Shown: positions 1-8,713 of the stretch, piece after piece
Layout of the letters: the number at the start of each line of letters is the position of its first letter
Position numbering within the stretch: position 1 is the stretch's first letter
DNA from: Gammaproteobacteria bacterium
Lineage (GTDB): Bacteria; Pseudomonadota; Gammaproteobacteria; Xanthomonadales; SZUA-36
Direction of reading: 5' to 3'
Assembly: GCA_024275935.1 (NCBI GenBank)
Contig: JAJRYF010000037.1
Location: 30,615 to 94,614 of the forward strand
Length of the DNA stretch: 64,000 nt
Translations under genes and position numbers: made by a program
The notes under the pieces: model-generated
The model's input: only the letters and a program-made list of their open reading frames with translations
What the model was told of the DNA's origin: nothing
Databases searched by the model: none

Positions 1-813
1 ACCCATTAAAGTATATTCAAAGGTAATTTGGCACTTGTTGCGCCCTGCAACATAGCGCTGACAAGCTGCGATCAAGTCTTTTATCGGGTATTTTTTGTTT
101 AGCGGTACTAACTCTACCCGCAAATCATCAATCGGTGCATGTAGGGAAACTGCCAACGCCACATCTACCGTATCCCGCAAGCGGTCTATCATTGGCACCA
201 TACCGGCCGTACTTACAGTTACTCTTCTGGAAGCAAAACCATAGCCGAGGTCAGCGCGCATGATTTTTAGAGCCGGCGCTAACGCTGCAAAATTTAGCAA
301 TGGCTCACCCATGCCCATCATTACAACATTGGTAATAGCGCGTTTACCATTACGCTCATGGCCTAAAGATTGCGCCGCTAGGAAAACTTGTCCGATTATT
401 TCACTGGTATCCAGATTGCGGCTAAAACCCTGAGCGCCAGTTGAGCAAAAACTACAATTTAAGGCACAGCCAACTTGCGAGGAAATGCACAGAGTACCCC
501 GCTTAGCTTCAGGGATAAATACTGTTTCAACCGCACTCCCACCCGGCAAGCCTAGCAACCACTTAACCGTGCCATCCTCAGAGCGTTGCTCTTTAAGAAT
601 CTTCGGTAGCGTAATGGTAGCCAATAACTGCAACCGCTCACGCAAAGACTTGCCCAAATCAGTCATAGCGGAAAACTCGGTCACGCCATGATGATAGAGC
701 CACTTCATAACCTGGCTGGCGCGAAAAGGTTTTTCGCCAATTGACTCAAAAAATGCCCGCAAGCCCTCTTCATCAAGATCAAGTAAGTTTACTTGGGCGG
801 GCATAGTTGTCAT
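1..813 (-). CDS. rlmN: 23S rRNA (adenine-2503-C2)-methyltransferase RlmN (3' end outside window)
   Basis: Radical-SAM enzyme that methylates C2 of A2503 in 23S rRNA and A37 of some tRNAs. The visible 271 residues contain the CxxxCxxC iron-sulfur motif (C116, C120, C123), preceded by the conserved C109 in a [10 protein letters not shown] context, and the MGMGEPL motif. The fragment ends at the segment ITFEYTLMG, so the last part of the barrel and the catalytic C-terminal Cys lie beyond base 1. The ATG has an AGG-type ribosome site and starts 12 nt after the ndk stop, so the two are probably co-transcribed, as in many Gammaproteobacteria. Confidence 0.96.
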   Translation of the reverse strand, partial: MTTMPAQVNLLDLDEEGLRAFFESIGEKPFRASQVMKWLYHHGVTEFSAMTDLGKSLRERLQLLATITLPKILKEQRSEDGTVKWLLGLPGGSAVETVFIPEAKRGTLCISSQVGCALNCSFCSTGAQGFSRNLDTSEIIGQVFLAAQSLGHERNGKRAITNVVMMGMGEPLLNFAALAPALKIMRADLGYGFASRRVTVSTAGMVPMIDRLRDTVDVALAVSLHAPIDDLRVELVPLNKKYPIKDLIAACQRYVAGRNKCQITFEYTLMG

Positions 814-825
814 TTGCAGCCTATA

Positions 826-1251
826 TTAGCGAGAATGAATGTCACAACCGCTAAAGAAGTATGCAATCTCAACAGCAGCAGTTTCAGTGGCATCAGATCC
901 ATGCACAGCATTGGCATCAATACTTTCAGCGAAATCGGCACGAATTGTACCCGGCTCGGCTTCTTGCGGATTGGTAGCACCCATCAACTCACGATTCTTA
1001 CTGATCGCATTTTCGCCTTCCAATACCTGCACCATAACCGGCCCAGAAATCATAAAGCTAACCAGGTCATTAAAAAACGGCCGCTCTTTATGCACTGCAT
1101 AAAAACCTTCGGCCTCGGCCTGGGATAATTGACGGTACTGTGAAGCAATAACTTTCAGCCCCGCAGCCTCAAATCTACTATAGATTTGCCCAATTACATT
1201 CTTTGCTACCGCATCGGGCTTAATAATCGAAAATGTTCTTTCAATAGTCAC
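826..1251 (-). CDS. ndk: Nucleoside-diphosphate kinase
   Basis: Transfers the gamma phosphate of ATP to nucleoside diphosphates through a phosphohistidine, balancing (d)NTP pools in the cytosol. At 141 residues it has the usual family length. The N-terminal [12 protein letters not shown] strand and the active-site motif NAVHGSD with its catalytic His are intact. The start codon is GTG; an AAAGGAA ribosome site 9 nt upstream supports it and no better ATG is available. The AT-rich upstream sequence probably holds its promoter. rlmN follows closely downstream. Confidence 0.97.
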   Translation of the reverse strand: MTIERTFSIIKPDAVAKNVIGQIYSRFEAAGLKVIASQYRQLSQAEAEGFYAVHKERPFFNDLVSFMISGPVMVQVLEGENAISKNRELMGATNPQEAEPGTIRADFAESIDANAVHGSDATETAAVEIAYFFSGCDIHSR

Positions 1252-1587
1252 TTTAAGTATTTCCTTTAAATATATGATATATATGTTTATTACATATTCA
1301 TTTGTTAGTTAATATTAGTACATCAAAACCTTTTGGATTATATCGGTCGAGGGGCTCTTTGGCTATCGTTTTTTTAGAACACAGTGACTGCCCTATTGAA
1401 GCCAACTAAACCCGTGCTACCTAAGCTGGGAAATAGAGCCCATTGGTGGATCACAAAGACAATACAAAGTCTTGAAACCTTCCTGAGCGCAAGTCATGCC
1501 AATGAGCTGATGGTCACAGCTACTACCCGGTATCACTAAGCTGTATTGGTATACGCATAGTCACGAGCGGCACTGATGTTTAAACAC

Positions 1588-1616
1588 TTGATTAAAACGC
1601 TTGTTTGAATTCTAAT
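1588..1616 (+). promoter_or_regulatory. Predicted sigma-70 promoter of the TetR-fad operon
   Basis: TTGATT and TCTAAT hexamers (4/6 and 5/6 matches to consensus) are separated by exactly 17 bases and lie 20 nt before the regulator ATG. The palindrome listed next fills the spacer, which is what an autorepressed promoter would look like. It is predicted by eye only. Confidence 0.55.
1592..1609. promoter_or_regulatory. PsrA-type operator candidate
   Basis: The sequence TTAAAAC-GCTT-GTTTGAA is an inverted repeat with 7-bp arms (one mismatch) around a 4-bp centre. It resembles the published PsrA consensus (G/C)AAAC-N2-4-GTTT(G/C), differing only in the first base of the left half. It sits between the -35 and -10 hexamers of the promoter for a PsrA-like regulator and fadE. 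That position suggests acyl-CoA-relieved autorepression; this is an inference. Confidence 0.55.
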
Positions 1617-1635
1617 AATAGGCTACATTACCCCC

Positions 1636-2322
1636 ATGCTAAGCACCCGCGAGAAGATCCTACAAACTGCTGAAGCTTTGCTCTCAGAGCAAGGGATTGC
1701 TAGCACTTCGCTGCGGGAGATCACTCGCCATGCGGAAGTCAACTTGGCGGCGGTAAATTATCACTTTGGCAATAAGCAGCAATTGGTGTTTGAGGTCTTT
1801 CAGTGCCGGCTAGATGCGCTAAACAATGAGCGCTTACAGTTACTGGATGAAGTTATAGGTAATTCTGATAAGATCAGCCTTGAAGCGGTCTTACGAGCAC
1901 TTATATACCCTGCCCTGATGCTTTCCAGAGACACCGAGAAAGGCGGTAGTCGCTTTGTAAAGCTAATTGCGCGCCTGTATGCAGAGAACAATAAAGAGTT
2001 ACATACCTTTTTAGCTAATCACTACGGTCATGTGATGAAGCGCTTCGCTATAACCATTCAAACTATTCTTCCGGATATGCCCAGCCAGGAACTACGCTGG
2101 CAACTGGACTTTGTAATCGGTGCTTTAACTTATGTTATGGCCGATTTTAGCGGGCATTTCAGCAAATCTGGCAAGCCGAAGCTGGATGCGATCAGTGAAG
2201 CTGATAGACTAGTTGCCTTTGCCGCTGCTGGAATGCGTAGCTTTCAACCAAGGTCAGCGCAAACAGACTTGTTTGTAGCAACTGATAATAAAACCCAACA
2301 AACCACTACGAACCAAACTTAA
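1636..2322 (+). CDS. TetR/AcrR family regulator, PsrA-like fatty-acid regulator
   Basis: A 228-residue TetR-family repressor. The N-terminal helix-turn-helix occupies about residues 6-50, with recognition-helix residues in AAVNYHFGNK. The C-terminal ligand domain resembles PsrA of Pseudomonas, which senses long-chain acyl-CoA and controls beta-oxidation genes. The context supports this: it is the first gene of an apparent operon followed 38 nt later by fadE and then the rest of the cycle, and its promoter contains a PsrA-like palindrome. Membership of TetR is certain; the PsrA assignment rests on sequence style, site and neighbours. Confidence 0.85.
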   Translation: MLSTREKILQTAEALLSEQGIASTSLREITRHAEVNLAAVNYHFGNKQQLVFEVFQCRLDALNNERLQLLDEVIGNSDKISLEAVLRALIYPALMLSRDTEKGGSRFVKLIARLYAENNKELHTFLANHYGHVMKRFAITIQTILPDMPSQELRWQLDFVIGALTYVMADFSGHFSKSGKPKLDAISEADRLVAFAAAGMRSFQPRSAQTDLFVATDNKTQQTTTNQT

Positions 2323-2360
2323 ACAACCACAATACTCAAGACTAAATCGAGAAATCTATC

Positions 2361-4805
2361 ATGGGCATTTTGATCACTATGTTACATCTACTTATACTCC
2401 TTACCATACCCTGCACTCTGGCATACTTCAGGGTTCCTCTACTTACATGGCTGGCGGCTATGGCCGGTGTGACTGTGGTTGGGTTTTTGGGGCACCAACA
2501 GTTTGCCCTTGGCATCTGGATTATGCTGATTCCGCTGCTGTTCACGCTGGTACTGGGGTTTCTTAGCCTGGTTCCAATACGGCGCAAATTGATTTCGCAG
2601 CCGTTATTTGGCTGGTTCAGAAAAGTTTTACCAAATATGTCAGATACCGAACGCGAAGCTCTGGATGCCGGAACTGTCTGGTGGGATGCTGATTTATTTA
2701 GTGGCAAGCCACGCTGGAAGAAATTGCTAGCAACTAAAAAACCTGAGTTTACTGATGAAGAACAAGCCTTTATTGCCGGCCCGGTAAAAACCCTCTGCGC
2801 AATGCTGAATGACTGGGAAATCCGCCAACAAGGCGACTTGCCGAAAGAAGTATGGGATTACATTAAAAAAGAACGCTTTTTCAGTCTAATTATCCCCAAA
2901 CAATATGGCGGCTTAGGGTTTTCTCCGTTTGCCAACTCATCTATTGTAATGATGATCTCATCACGCAATGTAACCGCTGCGGTTACGGTGATGGTGCCAA
3001 ACTCATTAGGGCCTGGCGAACTGTTAATGCATTATGGCACCGATGAGCAGAAAAACTATTATCTGCCGCGCCTGGCCAGTGCTGAAGAAATCCCCTGCTT
3101 TGCCCTGACCGGCCCAACTGCCGGTTCTGATGCCGCAGGAATGCCCGATACTGGAGTGGTCTGTATGGGTGAATTTGAGGGTGAAGAAGTTTTGGGAATG
3201 CGAGTGAACTGGGATAAACGCTATATAACCCTGGCACCTGTGGCCACAGTTATTGGGCTGGCATTTATTGCTGAAGACCCGGATGGACTACTGGGAAGCC
3301 AAACAGAGCTTGGGATTACCTGTGCTTTAATCCCTGCAGCCACCCCTGGTGTCGAAACTGGCAACCGACATAAACCGGTCGGCTCTGCCTTTATGAATGG
3401 CGCAACCAGAGGTAAAGATGTGTTTGTACCAATGGACTGGATTATTGGTGGCCAGACCAGAATCGGTCAAGGCTGGAGAATGCTGATGCAAAGCCTAGCA
3501 GTTGGTAGAGCAATCTCGCTGCCAGCACTTGGTACTGCCGGGGGCAAAATGTCGGCTCTATTTTCAGGGTCTTATGCTCGCATCAGACGCCAGTTTAGTA
3601 TGCCTATTGGATACTTTGAAGGCATAGAAGAACCCCTGGCACGAATCGGTGGTAACAGTTATCGCATGGATGCTGCTAGAATTTTAACCTTGGCCTCGTT
3701 AATGGAGGGTGAGAAACCATCTGTGCTCTCGGCAATTCTCAAACAACAGCTAACCGATGGTAATCGGCAATTAATAAATGACTCCATGGATATCCACGGC
3801 GGCAAGGGTATTATTGAAGGCTCAAATAACTATCTAGCATCAGCATATACCTCCATCCCCATAGCAATCACAGTAGAGGGAGCAAACATCCTGACCCGCA
3901 GCATGATAATTTTTGGTCAGGGTGCGATTCGTTGCCACCCATATTTGCTCAAGGAAATGGAAGCGGCTGCCAATGCGGATGAAAAACAGGGTCTAAAAGA
4001 CTTTGATCAGGCGTTATTTGCACATATTGGTTTTGTTATCAGTAATATGGTTCGCGCGTTTTTCTTTGGTATCAGCAGAGCCCGCTGGGTTCGCTCGCCG
4101 GTGGAGGGCCGCACTGCGCGCTATTATCGACAACTAACCAGAATGAGTTCGGCATTTGCATTTATTTCTGATTTAATTTTGGCAACCTATGGTGGCCGAT
4201 TCAAGTTTAAGGAAAAAACCTCCGGCCGCCTTGCAGATGTTTTGTCACACTTATATCTGGCATCGGCAGTATTGAAAAAGTTTGAAGATGACGGCCAGCC
4301 TAAAGAAGATATGCCGCTAGTTCACTGGGCCATGCAAGACAGCTTGTATGTTATTCAAACACGCCTGGTTGGAATTTTACGCAACTACCCGATGCGCTTT
4401 GTGGGCAAGTTGATCAGGTTTGTTATATTCCCGCTTGGTCTGCCGTATGAAGGCCCCAGAGACACCTGTGGCAAGCATGTAGCGCGTTTATTATTGACCG
4501 ACAATCCCAGCCGCGATCGCCTGATTGAGGGTGTCTATATGCCCTCGGCGGATGATGCTGTAGGCCTGTTAATCCAGGCATTTGATGCCAATATGCAAGC
4601 GGCAATACCTGAGCGCGCCCTGAAAAATGCATTCGGGAAGGCAGTTGGAATCAACAACTATGCTGAGATGGTCGAGCGCGGCCTGGCTAGTAGCATAATT
4701 ACTGAAGAACAAGCAGAACTGGTACGCACTGCACAGTCATTGGCCGCACGGGTAATTACAGTCGATGATTTTGAGGTTTTTCCAACTCAGAAAATTACTG
4801 AATAA
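2361..4805 (+). CDS. fadE: Acyl-CoA dehydrogenase FadE (membrane-anchored, long form)
   Basis: Catalyses the first, FAD-dependent step of fatty acid beta-oxidation (acyl-CoA to trans-2-enoyl-CoA). The length of 814 residues equals that of E. coli FadE. Three hydrophobic segments (about residues 2-22, 27-45 and 50-72) form an N-terminal membrane anchor. The acyl-CoA dehydrogenase body follows, with the substrate/FAD signature FALTGPTAGSDAAGMPD and the HGGKGI motif near the end of the core, then the C-terminal DUF1974 extension typical of FadE. It is the second gene of the operon and the bifunctional enzyme gene follows after about 30 nt. No defect is seen. Confidence 0.95.
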   Translation: MGILITMLHLLILLTIPCTLAYFRVPLLTWLAAMAGVTVVGFLGHQQFALGIWIMLIPLLFTLVLGFLSLVPIRRKLISQPLFGWFRKVLPNMSDTEREALDAGTVWWDADLFSGKPRWKKLLATKKPEFTDEEQAFIAGPVKTLCAMLNDWEIRQQGDLPKEVWDYIKKERFFSLIIPKQYGGLGFSPFANSSIVMMISSRNVTAAVTVMVPNSLGPGELLMHYGTDEQKNYYLPRLASAEEIPCFALTGPTAGSDAAGMPDTGVVCMGEFEGEEVLGMRVNWDKRYITLAPVATVIGLAFIAEDPDGLLGSQTELGITCALIPAATPGVETGNRHKPVGSAFMNGATRGKDVFVPMDWIIGGQTRIGQGWRMLMQSLAVGRAISLPALGTAGGKMSALFSGSYARIRRQFSMPIGYFEGIEEPLARIGGNSYRMDAARILTLASLMEGEKPSVLSAILKQQLTDGNRQLINDSMDIHGGKGIIEGSNNYLASAYTSIPIAITVEGANILTRSMIIFGQGAIRCHPYLLKEMEAAANADEKQGLKDFDQALFAHIGFVISNMVRAFFFGISRARWVRSPVEGRTARYYRQLTRMSSAFAFISDLILATYGGRFKFKEKTSGRLADVLSHLYLASAVLKKFEDDGQPKEDMPLVHWAMQDSLYVIQTRLVGILRNYPMRFVGKLIRFVIFPLGLPYEGPRDTCGKHVARLLLTDNPSRDRLIEGVYMPSADDAVGLLIQAFDANMQAAIPERALKNAFGKAVGINNYAEMVERGLASSIITEEQAELVRTAQSLAARVITVDDFEVFPTQKITE

Positions 4806-4834
4806 TTGAAACGATATACTTAAAGGAATTGAAG

Positions 4835-7201
4835 ATGACAAATACTTTATTCAAAGTACGCCGAGTGGCAGTACTAGGAGCGGGGGTTATGGGTGCGCAA
4901 ATAGCTGCTCACCTGGTTAATTCGGGTATTGAAACTGTACTGTTTGAATTAGCTGCGAAAGAAGGTAACAAGAACTTGCTAGTTAATCAGGCAATTGCTC
5001 AGCTGAAAAAGCTAAAACCCTCGCCTTTGGGTTTTAGCGCAGTCAACAAGCTGATTATTCCAGCAAACTACGATCAACACCTGGAGCTACTACAAGATTG
5101 CGATTTGGTAATCGAGGCAATTGCCGAACGCATAGACTGGAAAAAAGATCTCTACGATAAAATCGAAAACCACATCTCCCCACAAGCAATAATGGCAAGC
5201 AATACTTCCGGACTGGCTATTGGTGAGCTGGCTACGGTGCTACCTGAAAGCTTGCGCGATCGCTTCTGTGGCATTCATTTTTTCAACCCACCACGGTATA
5301 TGAATTTAGTTGAACTGATACCACATACCGGTACGGCGGCCTGGGTTCTTGATGCCCTTGAGACTTTCTCAACAACTTTACTGGGCAAAGGTGTAGTTAG
5401 AGCAGAAGACACCCCGAATTTTATTGCCAATCGCATTGGCATGTTTTCCATGCTCGCAACCATGCACCATACCAAAGGTTTTAACCTGGGTTTTGATACC
5501 GTAGATGCCCTGACTGGCCCAGCTATTGGGCGGCCTAAAAGTGCCACCTACCGCACCGCCGATGTGGTCGGTCTCGATACCATGGCGCACACCATAAACA
5601 CCCTTACCAATGCGCTACCGAACGACCCTTGGGCAAAACATTACCAGCGCCCGGACTGGCTAGACCAATTAGTGCAACAAGGGTCACTGGGGCAAAAAAC
5701 CCGGCAGGGAATTTTCCGTAAGCAGGGGAAGGTTATTGAGGTTCTGGATGGGCATAAATATCGGCCCGCAGATTACCAGATATCTGCTGAAGTAAAAACC
5801 ATTTTAAAACTTCGTGATTGGAATGAAAAACTGACTGCCCTAAGAGCCAGCGAAGACAAGCAGGCAAAGTTCCTCTGGGCAGTACTCCGAGACTTATTTC
5901 ATTACTGCGCCTACCACCTTGAAAAAATCGCCAATAGCGCCCGCGAAATTGATGAAGCTATTCGGTGGGGTTATGGCTGGAAGCAAGGTCCGTTTGAAAT
6001 CTGGCAAGCTGCTGGCTGGCAACAAGTTTGTGACTGGATTAACGCCGATATGGATCTGGGTAAAACCATGGCCAATGCGCCCCTGCCCGACTGGGTAAGC
6101 GACGGCCGCGAAGGCGTGCATGGCATCCAGGGCTCATGGTCGGCAGCGCGGGGCGAATATAGCTCGCGCTCACAGCTGCCAGTTTATCAGCGCCAGTTAC
6201 AACCACCTCGTTTATTGGGTGAAGCCATTGAGCATGGTGAAACCATTGCTGAAACCGATGCCAGTAGGCTTTGGACTTTAGATGGCAAGGTTGCCATTTT
6301 GAGCTTCAAGACCAAAATGAACACCGTCAACAATCAACTTGTTGCCGACATCAATAATGCTATTGATACTGCCGAGGCCGGTTACCAAGGTCTGATTATC
6401 TGGCAGACTAAAGGACCATTCTGTGCTGGTGCTGATTTGTTTGGCATGTCGATGATGGTTAAAGAAGGCAAGCTGGACCAGCTAGAAGCTATGATTGATG
6501 GCTTCCAGCAAGTCAATATGCGCCTGAAGTACGCGATGGTACCAACCGTGGCTGCAGTCCGTGGTCTAGCTCTTGGAGGTGGTGCGGAAATACTGATGCA
6601 TTGCGCCCGGGTGGTTGCCGCTCACGAAAGTTATATTGGTCTGGTTGAGGCTGGTGTAGGCTTGCTGCCAGCCGGTGGTGGTACTAAAGAAATGGTTCTG
6701 CGCAGCCAAATCAATACTCAAGCTGGAGATAGCTCTGCCCTGCTCCAACAATATTTTGAACAACTGGCAATGGGTAAAGTAACCGCTAGTGCTCACGAGG
6801 CCCGCCAATTCGGTTATCTGCGGACTACTGATTTGGTGGTAATGAATGCTGAAGAAATTCTGCATATAGCCCATCAGCAGGTAACGGCTATGGCTGAGTC
6901 GGCCTACCGCCCTCCTCTACGGCATATACAACTGCCAGTTGCAGGGCGCACTGGGCTGGCAAATTTCCAGGCGGCTTTAGTAAACATGCAGGCTGGCAAC
7001 TTTATTTCCGCACATGACTATGTGGTTTCTGAACGAATTGGAACAGTGCTTGCTGGCGGTGAAATAGATGCTGGTACAGCAGTAAGCGAAGACTGGTTAT
7101 TGCAGTTGGAACAACAACATTTTTACGCACTGGCACAAATGCCAAAAACCTTGGAACGCATCGCGTTTATGCTAAAAAACGGCAAACCACTGCGGAATTA
7201 A
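4835..7201 (+). CDS. 3-hydroxyacyl-CoA dehydrogenase / enoyl-CoA hydratase, FadN-type domain order
   Basis: Bifunctional beta-oxidation enzyme performing hydration of enoyl-CoA and NAD-dependent oxidation of 3-hydroxyacyl-CoA. The dehydrogenase comes first (Rossmann motif GAGVMGAQIA at about residues 16-25, then the family signature around HFFNPP). The crotonase half comes last (oxyanion regions near FCAGADL and GLALGGGAE). This is the reverse of E. coli FadB and matches Bacillus FadN, as does the length of 788 residues. The ATG at 4835 is chosen over a TTG at 4829 because the AAGGAA ribosome site (4823-4828) is 6 nt before the ATG but touches the TTG. Confidence 0.92.
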   Translation: MTNTLFKVRRVAVLGAGVMGAQIAAHLVNSGIETVLFELAAKEGNKNLLVNQAIAQLKKLKPSPLGFSAVNKLIIPANYDQHLELLQDCDLVIEAIAERIDWKKDLYDKIENHISPQAIMASNTSGLAIGELATVLPESLRDRFCGIHFFNPPRYMNLVELIPHTGTAAWVLDALETFSTTLLGKGVVRAEDTPNFIANRIGMFSMLATMHHTKGFNLGFDTVDALTGPAIGRPKSATYRTADVVGLDTMAHTINTLTNALPNDPWAKHYQRPDWLDQLVQQGSLGQKTRQGIFRKQGKVIEVLDGHKYRPADYQISAEVKTILKLRDWNEKLTALRASEDKQAKFLWAVLRDLFHYCAYHLEKIANSAREIDEAIRWGYGWKQGPFEIWQAAGWQQVCDWINADMDLGKTMANAPLPDWVSDGREGVHGIQGSWSAARGEYSSRSQLPVYQRQLQPPRLLGEAIEHGETIAETDASRLWTLDGKVAILSFKTKMNTVNNQLVADINNAIDTAEAGYQGLIIWQTKGPFCAGADLFGMSMMVKEGKLDQLEAMIDGFQQVNMRLKYAMVPTVAAVRGLALGGGAEILMHCARVVAAHESYIGLVEAGVGLLPAGGGTKEMVLRSQINTQAGDSSALLQQYFEQLAMGKVTASAHEARQFGYLRTTDLVVMNAEEILHIAHQQVTAMAESAYRPPLRHIQLPVAGRTGLANFQAALVNMQAGNFISAHDYVVSERIGTVLAGGEIDAGTAVSEDWLLQLEQQHFYALAQMPKTLERIAFMLKNGKPLRN

Positions 7202-7218
7202 TACGGAGAGTTAAGTTA

Positions 7219-8397
7219 ATGAAAGAAGCTTATATTGTTGCAGCAGCTCGAACCCCAGTTGGTAAAGCCCACCGTGGTTCACTGAGCAAAACCCGTCCTG
7301 ATGACATGCTTGCACATGTGATTCGGGAAAGCCTGAATCAAACTGGCGAAATTGATCCAGGGAAAATTGAAGATGCCATAATCGGTTGTGCCATGCCGGA
7401 GGGTTCACAAGGCATGAATATCGCCCGCATAGGCGTACTGTTAGCCGGATTACCTGACACTGTACCCGGCGTAACCGTTAATCGTTTCTGCTCATCCGGC
7501 CTGCAAACCATAGCTATGGCCGCTGACCGAATCCGCCTGGGCGAGGCTGACTTAATGCTTGCCGGGGGTACCGAGTCGATGACCTCAGTACCAATGATGG
7601 GCAACAAACCCGAGTTCAACCCTGAGATGTTCGCAAGTGAGCATATTAATATCGCCTATGGCATGGGTATAACTGCAGAAAATGTAGCCAGCCAGTATAA
7701 AATCAGCCGTGAGGCTCAGGATGAGTTTGCCTATAACAGCCATCAAAAAGCAATGGCTGCCATAGCCGCTGGTGTTGATACTGGAGTTAGCCCGATAATG
7801 ACCCGCTCGTATCAACCAGATGGAACCTCAGTCAAGGTTCTAGAGCGTTTATTTGAGCGGGACGAAGGCCCGCGCCCGGATACCTCGGTTGAGGCATTAG
7901 CGCGTTTGCGCACGGTCTTTAAGGCTAACGGTAGCGTGACTGCCGGCAATAGCTCGCAAATGTCTGATGGCGCAGCCGCATTAATGCTGGCCTCAGAGGC
8001 GGCTGTAAAAGAATACAATCTCAAACCACTGGCTGTGTTCCGTGGTTTCTGCGTTGCCGGAGTTGCCCCGGAAATTATGGGCATCGGCCCAATTGCGGCA
8101 ATTCCTAAAGTGCTTAAACAAACAGGCATTAAACTAGCTGATCTGGACTGGATTGAGCTGAATGAAGCCTTTGCCGCGCAAGCTTTGGCGGTAATTGCCG
8201 ACACGGGCATGAATGTGGAAAAAGTTAACCCACTTGGCGGCGCTATCTCGCTTGGTCACCCGCTGGGAGCAACCGGGGCAATACTTAGTACCAAAATGAT
8301 TCATGCGATGCGTGAGCGCCAGCTTAAATATGGAATGGTGACTATGTGTATTGGTACTGGGATGGGTGCTGCGGGGATTTTTGAAATATTAAATTAG
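7219..8397 (+). CDS. fadA: Acetyl-CoA acyltransferase (3-ketoacyl-CoA thiolase)
   Basis: Thiolytic cleavage of 3-ketoacyl-CoA, the last step of beta-oxidation. The 392-residue protein has the acyl-accepting C91 in VNRFCSSGLQT, the HPLG histidine region (SLGHPLGATGA) and the C-terminal proton-transfer Cys in CIGTGMG. It follows the bifunctional enzyme by 17 nt with a GGAGAG ribosome site, completing a regulator-fadE-fadN-fadA operon. Biosynthetic acetoacetyl-CoA thiolases look similar, but the operon favours the degradative role. Confidence 0.93.
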   Translation: MKEAYIVAAARTPVGKAHRGSLSKTRPDDMLAHVIRESLNQTGEIDPGKIEDAIIGCAMPEGSQGMNIARIGVLLAGLPDTVPGVTVNRFCSSGLQTIAMAADRIRLGEADLMLAGGTESMTSVPMMGNKPEFNPEMFASEHINIAYGMGITAENVASQYKISREAQDEFAYNSHQKAMAAIAAGVDTGVSPIMTRSYQPDGTSVKVLERLFERDEGPRPDTSVEALARLRTVFKANGSVTAGNSSQMSDGAAALMLASEAAVKEYNLKPLAVFRGFCVAGVAPEIMGIGPIAAIPKVLKQTGIKLADLDWIELNEAFAAQALAVIADTGMNVEKVNPLGGAISLGHPLGATGAILSTKMIHAMRERQLKYGMVTMCIGTGMGAAGIFEILN

Positions 8398-8412
8398 CCA
8401 AATTTGTTTAAG

Positions 8413-8427
8413 TCATGAGGGTCATGA
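8413..8427 (+). terminator. Weak hairpin after the fad operon
   Basis: TCATGA-GGG-TCATGA forms a 6-bp stem with a 3-base loop, followed by an A/T-rich stretch without a clear T-run. It lies 16 bases after the thiolase stop. It may be part of the operon terminator; the evidence is weak. Confidence 0.3.
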
Positions 8428-8434
8428 AATAATA

Positions 8435-8662
8435 TTTAGAGTATATTGCTGCCCTGTTAACTTACACAATGACGACAACTCTTGCTATCACTTGGTGTAC
8501 ACCACTTTTTGTCACCGAGAGCATGAATTCTGAGCGCCCGCCTGAGACACGCCTTAAACCCATCCATGGGGGCTCTTCACCCGCATCCCTGCGGGTGGAG
8601 GTCTCAGACGAGCACTCAGAATTCATACTTGAACAGTTAGCGGGACAGCAGCGTGTAGAGTA
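8435..8662. mobile_element. MITE-like palindromic element, copy 1 (body 8444-8653)
   Basis: A 210-bp non-coding element. It has 19-bp imperfect terminal inverted repeats (8444-8462 and 8635-8653, 13/19 matching) ending in GTTAACT/AGTTAGC, flanked by TTTAGAGTA and TGTAGAGTA, a 9-bp target duplication with one mismatch. Inside are 26-bp inverted arms (8523-8548 and 8601-8626, 23/26 matching) around a GAATTCTG core and a small CACCCG/CGGGTG hairpin. A second, inverted copy lies at 22.75 kb. There is no transposase, so it is presumably moved in trans. Short ORFs across it are not genes. Confidence 0.82.
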
Positions 8663-8663
8663 G

Positions 8664-8669
8664 TATAAT
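8664..8669 (+). promoter_or_regulatory. Perfect -10 hexamer for the aminotransferase gene
   Basis: TATAAT lies 44 bases before the aminotransferase ATG and one base after the right-hand target duplication of the mobile element. No good -35 is visible; the corresponding place is occupied by the end of the element, so the insertion may have changed this promoter. Confidence 0.4.
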
Positions 8670-8713
8670 GCGACTGTGTACTAAATCTATCAGACCCTCA
8701 ACAGGCTACTTTA

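Larger units (their letters stand above)
1252..1635. other. Divergent intergenic region between ndk and the TetR regulator
   Basis: About 380 bases without a credible gene. The ndk side is very AT-rich (runs of TATATAT) and probably carries the ndk promoter. The regulator side holds the promoter and palindrome listed separately. The middle (about 1340-1560) shows no ORF, repeat or RNA structure that I can support. Confidence 0.6.

Noticed and set aside
8444..8653. Integron attC site
   Set aside because: The ends contain GTTA/TAAC, but the core-site consensus RYYYAAC...GTTRRRY is not met, and 9-bp direct duplications at both copies fit transposition better.
8469..8663. 64-residue ORF over the first mobile element
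   Set aside because: It shares KPIHGGSSP with ORFs over the second copy only because the DNA repeats are homologous; there is no ribosome site and the frame crosses inverted repeats and the target duplication.
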